Assembly (NCBI GenBank): GCA_018136815.1
Contig: CM030942.1
Location: 53,976 to 117,975, forward strand
Direction of reading: 5' to 3'
Origin: Isochrysis galbana
Lineage: Eukaryota; Haptophyta; Isochrysidales; Isochrysidaceae
Length of the DNA stretch: 64,000 bases
How positions within the stretch are numbered: the stretch's first letter is position 1; every line of letters begins with the position of its first letter. The notes below the pieces were generated by a model, which saw only the letters and a list, made by a program, of their open reading frames with translations, ran no database searches and was not told the DNA's origin. Positions 58,406 through 64,000 of this stretch are shown here, piece by piece. The translations under genes were made by a program, and so were the position numbers.

Positions 58406-58838
58406 ACTTCGTCTAGGAGCTAGATGAAAAACCCGATCTTTCCCATGTTCAAGTCCAAGTTCCCTCTCTCTAGGCTTGGTGGATAGCCGGTAGCCGGTAA
58501 AGTGTTTGACGACTGACGACCCTCTTAGCTCTTTGAGACCGGCCTACTACGACAGAAAAATTCCATTACTACTACTACAATATACAGGCAGGTGCAGGTG
58601 GCGGCCGGGACGCCGGGACCGCCGAGCGCCCAGATGTTCACGGACAGGCGACCGGCGACCGGCGACACAGGCGGAGGAAATGCGGACGAGGACGAGCAGA
58701 GGGAAAAGACACTGCGCCAACTACTTTACATTTCTTTACTTTACTTCCTCCTCCTTCCTCCTTCCTCTCCCTTTCAGCATAAAGATAAGGACGAACACTG
58801 GAAGACTGTGAGGATGAGAAAGGACCCGCCGAGGAAGC
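58406..58838. other. No gene seen
   Basis: Short ACTACT and GGCGACCGGCGAC repeats only. Frames are not convincing. Confidence 0.45.
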
Positions 58839-59126
58839 CAAAAGAAGAACAAGGGACAAGAGGGGCGCGCCGAGGAACGACTGAGGAAGGAAAGCCACAG
58901 AGAGTAAAGTGGCTGTTCACAGGACCTTCTGATGGCCCTTTTGCGAGGGGAGGCAGTGAGCAGTGAATAGAAGTTCTTCCTTCTTTGTGTCCCTCCTATT
59001 CACTGCCCCCCCTCGCAAACGCAAAAGGGCCATCGGAAGGTCTGTGAAGAGCCACTTTACTCTCTGTGGCTTTCCTTCATCAGTCGTTCCTCGGCGCGCC
59101 CCTCTCTGTCCCTTGTTCTTCTTTTG
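58839..59126. repeat. Long foldback (inverted repeat, ~130-bp arms)
   Basis: 58839-58970 is nearly the reverse complement of 58996-59126, with a 25-base loop. Arms differ at only a few positions. Transcription through it would give a long hairpin RNA. It sits about 600 bases upstream of the gene at 59737. It could be a foldback/MITE element; no target duplication recognised. Confidence 0.85.
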
Positions 59127-59736
59127 CGGCTGTGTCTCTTTTATTTCCGACTCTCTGATGTGAGAAGGAAGATCTGGTGGCATCTCTCTCTCTCTCTCTC
59201 CTGAGCTCGGTTCTTCTCCCTCTCTCTCCCTCCCGCAATATCTACGAAGAACATCTCTCTCCCACATCTTCTCGTCCTTTTCTTCTCTTCTCACCCCCTG
59301 ACTCTTCCCTCTCCAAACTTTACTTTGCTTTACCGCTCGGAGGACCCTTGCTCCTTCTCTCTCTGAAAACTCTCTCTTCTTCTTCCGCTCTTTCTCTACA
59401 GAGGGACGGTCCGCTCGGCGGTCGCTGCCTCTTCAATCCTTGTCTTCTGTCCTTTCGGTCTTCCTCTTCCTCCTCCTTCTCCTCTCCCGCGCCTCCCCTC
59501 ACCGATCCTTCCATCCGAGCTGTGTCCAGCGTCCATTCTGTAATATTTTATCCGAGAAAAGAGGAAGAAGACCGAGGGTGGAAGCGTCGCGCTACTGCTT
59601 CTCTGCTTCTTCTCTGGGAAGAGAGGGAGACGGGGAGACGCCGAGCAGACACCGCAGCGACCCTTGGCCATCGCAAGCCACTATCGACAGCTCCAAACCC
59701 AGAGGCAGGGGACCCAGAAGCCCCAGGCGTTTCGCA
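59127..59736 (+). promoter_or_regulatory. Pyrimidine-rich upstream region of the 59737 gene
   Basis: A long CT-rich stretch (about 59180-59510) is followed by an ordinary GC leader up to the ATG. Overlapping open frames here are Ser/Leu-rich by composition and probably not coding. Confidence 0.35.
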
Positions 59737-60156
59737 ATGAGTCCCGTCGGTGGCAGCATGCAGATGCTCGCGCGCAATGACGATGGACCGAGCTGGGCGC
59801 AAGATCGGGCCGTCGCAAACGCCTTGGGCCACGCCTCCAATGCGCCTCTCGAAATGCGCTTGCTCAGTGCGACGCGAGCGATGCCCATCTCCTGCAATCC
59901 ACGTGTGTTGTTGCACTTGTCGCAGCAAGAATGCGCTACCAGGAGTCGTCTGGATGATCTTCGACTCGAAGATTCCCTACTGGACGATGCTCTTTTGGCA
60001 CTGGGAGCTCGAGTGGCAGCTCTGAAATGTACGGATCGCCAGGGCACCCATGACGCTCAACAGGCTACCGTTCGCAGAAGACATTGGGGCGAGGCGAGTG
60101 CCGGCTCAGGCGGCCGGCAACCGGACGAATACGCATACGACATGCTGCGTTCATAA
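59737..60156 (+). CDS. Protein of unknown function, 139 residues
   Basis: ATG in the context CGCAATGAG. The protein begins MSPVGGSMQMLARNDDGPSW. Its middle third is predicted helical and polar (RLDDLRLEDSLLDDALLALG) and its C-terminus is Gly/Arg-rich, ending DEYAYDMLRS. No signal peptide, membrane segment or recognisable domain. The frame is open well upstream, but the first methionine of balanced composition is this one. Plausible as a small, possibly lineage-restricted gene; it could also be one exon of a larger one. Confidence 0.5.
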   Translation: MSPVGGSMQMLARNDDGPSWAQDRAVANALGHASNAPLEMRLLSATRAMPISCNPRVLLHLSQQECATRSRLDDLRLEDSLLDDALLALGARVAALKCTDRQGTHDAQQATVRRRHWGEASAGSGGRQPDEYAYDMLRS

Positions 60157-60870
60157 GCCGTCGCAAAGGCGAACCTAAACCTGAGGGATGTCTCGTTTTA
60201 TGACTACGACAGAGCCGGGAGTGTGTGGGCTCCTATGCCGATTTCTCTCTGTGGCATTATAGCCAGACCGAGTCAGCGGGCTCGATCAAGAGTACGATCG
60301 GCAATGAAACGACGCCATTCTCAGTGGCTCGAAGTCATGGCCCCTCCGTCTGTCCTACCACGCGTCTTGACGGCGTCTGTTCCTCTATTTTGCATGCTGC
60401 GCGTCTTCATGTGTATGATCCTATGGCTGTGTTCGTTCCCGTCTTCATATGTGCGGGTTCATGGTCAATGACTTACGTCACCGTGTGTACGAGCCCATGC
60501 ACTAGAGTGCAAGCTCGTCCCGCTATTTGTGCCATCGCGCACAACCGTGAACTTCTGACTTGCGATGTGACTTGCGATTTGTATTTTCAGTGACGTTTAG
60601 CCACGAATGTTTGCAAAAAAACTTGAAGATGCTCTGGCTACTACCACTGAAAAACTCTTCAAGATGACAACCACTGCTACTAGGACTCTGCTCCTTTGCC
60701 CCACGCTCACTCCGCTTTCCGCTCCCCCCCCCCCCCCCCCCCTTCTCATTCCTTTGTCATTCAGTGTCGGGGTTGGGGTCGTCAGGGGGGGACTGCGGAC
60801 TGCAACCTGTTCCTCATGCGTAGAGGGAGGGCTGGGGCGGTCCTATTGATATACTTTCTAATTGATGTCG
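60157..60870. other. No firm gene
   Basis: Probably the 3' untranslated part and downstream of the 59737 gene. A 122-codon plus frame at 60225-60593 is not recognisable. A run of about 18 C lies at 60725-60742. Confidence 0.4.
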
Positions 60871-60871
60871 C

Positions 60872-61150
60872 GGCGAATGTCAGGACGGTGCAGGAGCCCA
60901 GCCCGAAGGCTTCCCCCATGGACGAGACATGGCTGCGGCGGCCACACCTGGCAACACTATTTATTGGACTATGGAGCGTGCCGCGACCGCGTCAGGACGG
61001 TGTGGGGGCCCAGCCCAAGGCTTCCCCCATGGGTGAGATACGGGTGCGTGCGGCAGACCAGCTAGCCCTGAACAACTATTCTTATACTACTAGTTGGAAC
61101 TATGGACTATGGGCTATAGCCCTGACTCCCAGGCCGCCCCTCTCGCCACT
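60872..61150 (+). repeat. Two retroposon-like repeat starts (M5, M6) with ~111-bp duplication
   Basis: About 60879-60943 and 60990-61054 are a diverged direct duplication (GTCAGGACGGTG ... CCCAGCCC..AAGGCTTCCCCCATGG). ACTATGGAGCGTGCCGCG lies at about 60967-60984 (M5). CAACTA...TAGTTG, then GAACTATGGACTATGG, lies at about 61080-61115 (M6). Both repeat the 5' layout of M1 on the plus strand. Confidence 0.5.
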
Positions 61151-61833
61151 GTGCCCCACCGGCGGCGCCTCAAGCCGCCGCAGGCGGCTTGTCCAGGAGC
61201 TTTTCCGTCTCCCGCCGCTCATCCAGCCCGTTCAAACCCCGCCCGCGTAAGCGAGCGGGGAGACGAGCACACTGGCACGGAACAGGGTGTCATTATTCAT
61301 GGCCCCTGCACGCACACTGGGATCCACAGTGGACCCATCTCCACCACTCCAGGGGAGACACTCCCCAATCAAGAGCACCCAATGTAGGAGGCTGCGGAAG
61401 TAGTGCATGCTGTGAAGAAATTGCGCGTGCCTACCGCGGCTACTCACCTCTATGCGGCTAGCGGCAGGATGGCTTCCACGTTGGTTAGGTCTCATGCAAG
61501 ATGCAAGGATACATGCGTGAAAGTACGAAGTTGGCGTCTGCCGCTTCCATGTGTTGCCCCTGCCTTCCTCGGGGCCAGGGTGTGCTGCTTCTACTATCCC
61601 CCGACGAGTTTCTGCCCGCCCCCCCTCCTCAGGCATCTTCCTACCCGTAGAATCCACCCGCCACCCAATCTCATCAAGGGACCCTGCAATATTGAGCACA
61701 ATGATAAGCCTTAGTCGGCAAGCTCAGAAACACATATTCGGGTTAGAGTCATTGGGTCCACTTACCAATACAGATCATGCCCTTTGTACTGTCTGGCGAT
61801 GACCTTGAGCGACTCAGCGCACAGACGGGTGTT
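61151..61833. other. No gene seen
   Basis: GC-rich with mixed frames. Nothing supportable. Confidence 0.45.
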
Positions 61834-62826
61834 CTAGGCCAACAACGCCTCAGCCATGTCCGCAATCGTCTCGCTGGTCGATCGGCATTCAACGCCTAGT
61901 TCAGCGCGAAGAGCGGCCGCGTCCACCTCGCGCTCCCCGATCGGTATCGCGCCACCATCGAAGTCCTCGTCGCAGCGGATATTTCGGCTGGCAGCCACGT
62001 CGGCCCCCAATCGCGCGTTCACTTCTTGCAGAATTTCACGCGCAGGCACGCGAGCCTCGCAGGAGACGATGAAGCGCTTGTGAGCCACTCCGGGCAGCGC
62101 TGCGGCGTTGATGTGTGCCTGCGCCACATCCCGAACATCCGCAACCAGACGCGACTCGATCGGCCTGTCGCCCTCGACCCAGCTACGCACCATCTGCACA
62201 GAAAAGGCCTCGCACGAGCTGCATCGGGGCGGACCGAAAATCATGCTGGGACAAAGTGTGACCAGTTCACCGCCGATCTCCCTACTCAACTCCCACGCTC
62301 GCCGCTCGCTCTCCATCTTGGAGAACTGGTAGGGCTCGAAGCCTGGGCCATCCCGACGGGAGACGCTGTTCCAATCCTCTGCGGTGTACCAGTTCCGTCC
62401 GCAACTCGGTCTCTGACCCCCTCCGCGCACTGCTGCCATGGAGCTGGTAAGCACCAGTCGTGCTCCCGCCGCTGCACACGCGCACACCATCTGCTCAGCA
62501 AGCGCAATGTTTGGGCCGACCAGCTCTGCCTCCCAGTCGTCGCACTTGCGGAAGACGGAAGCGGTGTGGATGACGGCATCGACACCGTCGGCGGCCTCCC
62601 GCGCCGCCGCTGGGTCACTCAGATCCTCCACCTGCATCACCTCGACCTCCGGCGGCAGTGTACATCCCTTGGTCGAGCGGAGCACTGCACGCACGCTGTG
62701 CCCCTGCTCAAGTGCGCGGCAGACGATCTCGTTGCCGAGGTAACCGTTCGCCCCCGTCACCGCCAGGCGGAGCGCCGCCGCTGGCGCCGGCACCAACCCA
62801 GCGAGTAGCAGGCATACCACCCGCAT
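61834..62826 (-). CDS. Extended short-chain dehydrogenase/reductase (dihydroflavonol/cinnamoyl-CoA reductase type) with signal peptide
   Basis: NAD(P)-dependent oxidoreductase of 330 residues on one uninterrupted frame. Residues 1-18 are a hydrophobic leader ending in Ala-rich sequence, followed directly by the Rossmann start with TGANGYLG at 24-31. LTSS (about 126-129), Y166 and K170 (YQFSK) supply the Ser-Tyr-Lys catalytic set. CPSMIFGPP and DVRDVAQAHI are typical of the DFR/CCR branch of atypical/extended SDRs. The leader implies entry to the secretory pathway or, in an alga with complex plastids, possibly plastid routing (inference). The substrate is unknown. A convincing ATG lies at 62826. 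Confidence 0.88.
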   Translation of the reverse strand: MRVVCLLLAGLVPAPAAALRLAVTGANGYLGNEIVCRALEQGHSVRAVLRSTKGCTLPPEVEVMQVEDLSDPAAAREAADGVDAVIHTASVFRKCDDWEAELVGPNIALAEQMVCACAAAGARLVLTSSMAAVRGGGQRPSCGRNWYTAEDWNSVSRRDGPGFEPYQFSKMESERRAWELSREIGGELVTLCPSMIFGPPRCSSCEAFSVQMVRSWVEGDRPIESRLVADVRDVAQAHINAAALPGVAHKRFIVSCEARVPAREILQEVNARLGADVAASRNIRCDEDFDGGAIPIGEREVDAAALRAELGVECRSTSETIADMAEALLA

Positions 62827-63749
62827 CGCGCACGAGACTCTCTCTGTATCTCTCTCACCGCGACGTGGCGTGAGCGAGCGATCGAATAGTGCATCACGAC
62901 TTTATGAATGATGTGTCTATATTTTATGTAACCCCAAAATAGTGACGCCGTGAAAACCTCCCCACCCGGTCGTGAAGAATAGAACAAATAGCAGTAAATG
63001 ATGAGACGAAAAAGCGAGAAGAAATGAGAGAGATGACACAAAAGAGAAGAGAAGATACAGGATAAATGAGAATGTGGGGACGGGGAAAGGAACAAGGGCC
63101 TTACAAGTTACAAGGGAGAGGAGACTCGACTGAAGAGAGGAGAATAATATACAAGTGGAGAGAGACGCTGGACGCTGGGGGAGGGAAAAGGAAGAGCGTC
63201 CTTTATTAGCGAAGTAACTTATTAGCTGTTAGTATTAGCCCTTAGAATAATCGAGGGTCGAGGGGCATTTGCCCTTTGCCAAATCTAAATCTGCAAAATC
63301 TAGCTCCGATCAAGCGCCGCGCACCTATCCCGCAAGCGGACGCACACCGTCCATATGCCCACCGGCCGCTGACCGCCGGCCAAATGCCAAATCGAGCGCT
63401 CTGGGCTCTGCTGAGGCTCTGCGGCCCTTGCTCAAGCTCAAGGGCGCACGTCCTGGTGCTGGGCGGGGGCCAGCCAACCGCGGTGGAGCCTGCAAACTTA
63501 GCCATTTCGAATGCGCTTCATGTTTCGATAATGGAAAGTGGAAATGGGAGCTTATCACTCTCATTGATATTTAATAAGAAGACACGCCGTATCATGAAAA
63601 TCGCGGCAAATTGAAATGGAAACCCCTTGTCCCGTGTGTTGCGTATGCCTTTGCGGCAAGAAATGTGCATGTGCACCTTATCATTCAACGACTATTGACA
63701 GCAATGGCCAATGGCCTGCATGGACTGTGGATTGTACCACATTGCGAGA
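62827..63749. other. Intergenic, no gene seen
   Basis: GA-rich and A/T-richer DNA upstream of the SDR gene, then mixed sequence. The open frames at 63242-63614 show no family features. Confidence 0.5.
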
Positions 63750-63894
63750 TCATTGAGCAAGCATGCGCTGCAGCTCATCAAATATCAATCTCGCAACCAT
63801 ATCAGGCCTCTCGGCCACAACGAGATGTGTAGTGCCCTCCCCCAATTGAACCACCGAAGCTTGCCCGACGGAAAACGCGGGCGCAATAACGTGT
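63750..63894 (-). CDS. Last exon of a probable alpha/beta hydrolase
   Basis: The minus-strand frame ending at 63750 reads RHVIAPAFSVGQASVVQLGE, then GTTHLVVAERPDMVARLIFD and a short tail. This is the usual C-terminus of alpha/beta hydrolases: a strand, the catalytic His in GxxH, E.P..V...I..FL. A good acceptor (TTTCTACAG) ends at 63895, so the exon starts at 63894 and the rest of the gene lies to the right, beyond the window. Too short for a subfamily call. Confidence 0.5.
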
Positions 63895-64000
63895 CTGTAG
63901 AAAGGATCGCCGCTATTTCGAACTAAAATCGGCGAGAAGCGTGATTCGGCGCATGTGGTGATTGTGAACTTGCAATCCGAGGCGTAACCTCGCGCAAGGG

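Overview
The window looks like nuclear DNA of a GC-rich unicellular alga; a haptophyte is my best guess. The clues are high GC, compact genes with few short introns (one apparently GC-AG), long GA/CT and homopolymer tracts, and a heavy load of retroelements. It is a scaffold of three contigs joined by two 100-N gaps (13932-13931+100 and 38032-38131, i.e. gaps at 13932-14031 and 38032-38131). I had no database, so identities rest on motifs and recalled families.

Host genes: the 3' part of a ZIP zinc transporter (1-1158, +); a first exon of an unrecognised gene (14099-14265, -); a PX-domain ABC1/ADCK-type kinase of at least five exons running into a gap (34428-38031, +); a two-exon ArfGAP (50319-52715, -) divergent from a RING-H2/coiled-coil protein (53655-54287, +); a 139-residue protein of unknown function (59737-60156, +); an extended SDR of the dihydroflavonol/cinnamoyl reductase type (61834-62826, -); and the last exon of a probable alpha/beta hydrolase (63750-63894, -).

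Mobile DNA: 2880-13931 and 38132-48521 hold two parts of a Ty3/gypsy chromodomain LTR retroelement, and 18512-32127 holds a second lineage with a small non-autonomous partner. In every copy the Pol polyprotein carries, ahead of the protease, a domain resembling compact phage-type DNA cytosine methyltransferases. It is about 83% identical by eye between the two lineages, while the sequence around it is much more diverged. This is the most striking content of the window. Other elements are a hAT transposase remnant with a right end at 34153-34165, a 1158-bp hAT-like MITE (57240-58397) with perfect 13-bp inverted repeats matching that end and an 8-bp target duplication, a family of retroposon-like repeats with a 5' AACTA...TAGTT hairpin and ATGGAGCG start (six occurrences, two with 18-20 bp target duplications), and a ~130-bp-arm foldback (58839-59126).

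Assembly: the outer LTRs at 2880 and 48521 are flanked by the same 5-bp target duplication (AGGTT), and the sequence before gap 1 repeats about 7.5 kb of the sequence after gap 2. The simplest reading is that contigs 1 and 3 overlap within one ~13.9-kb insertion, and that the middle contig (14032-38031), whose two ends lie inside host genes, was placed there wrongly. Gene neighbourhoods across either gap should not be trusted.
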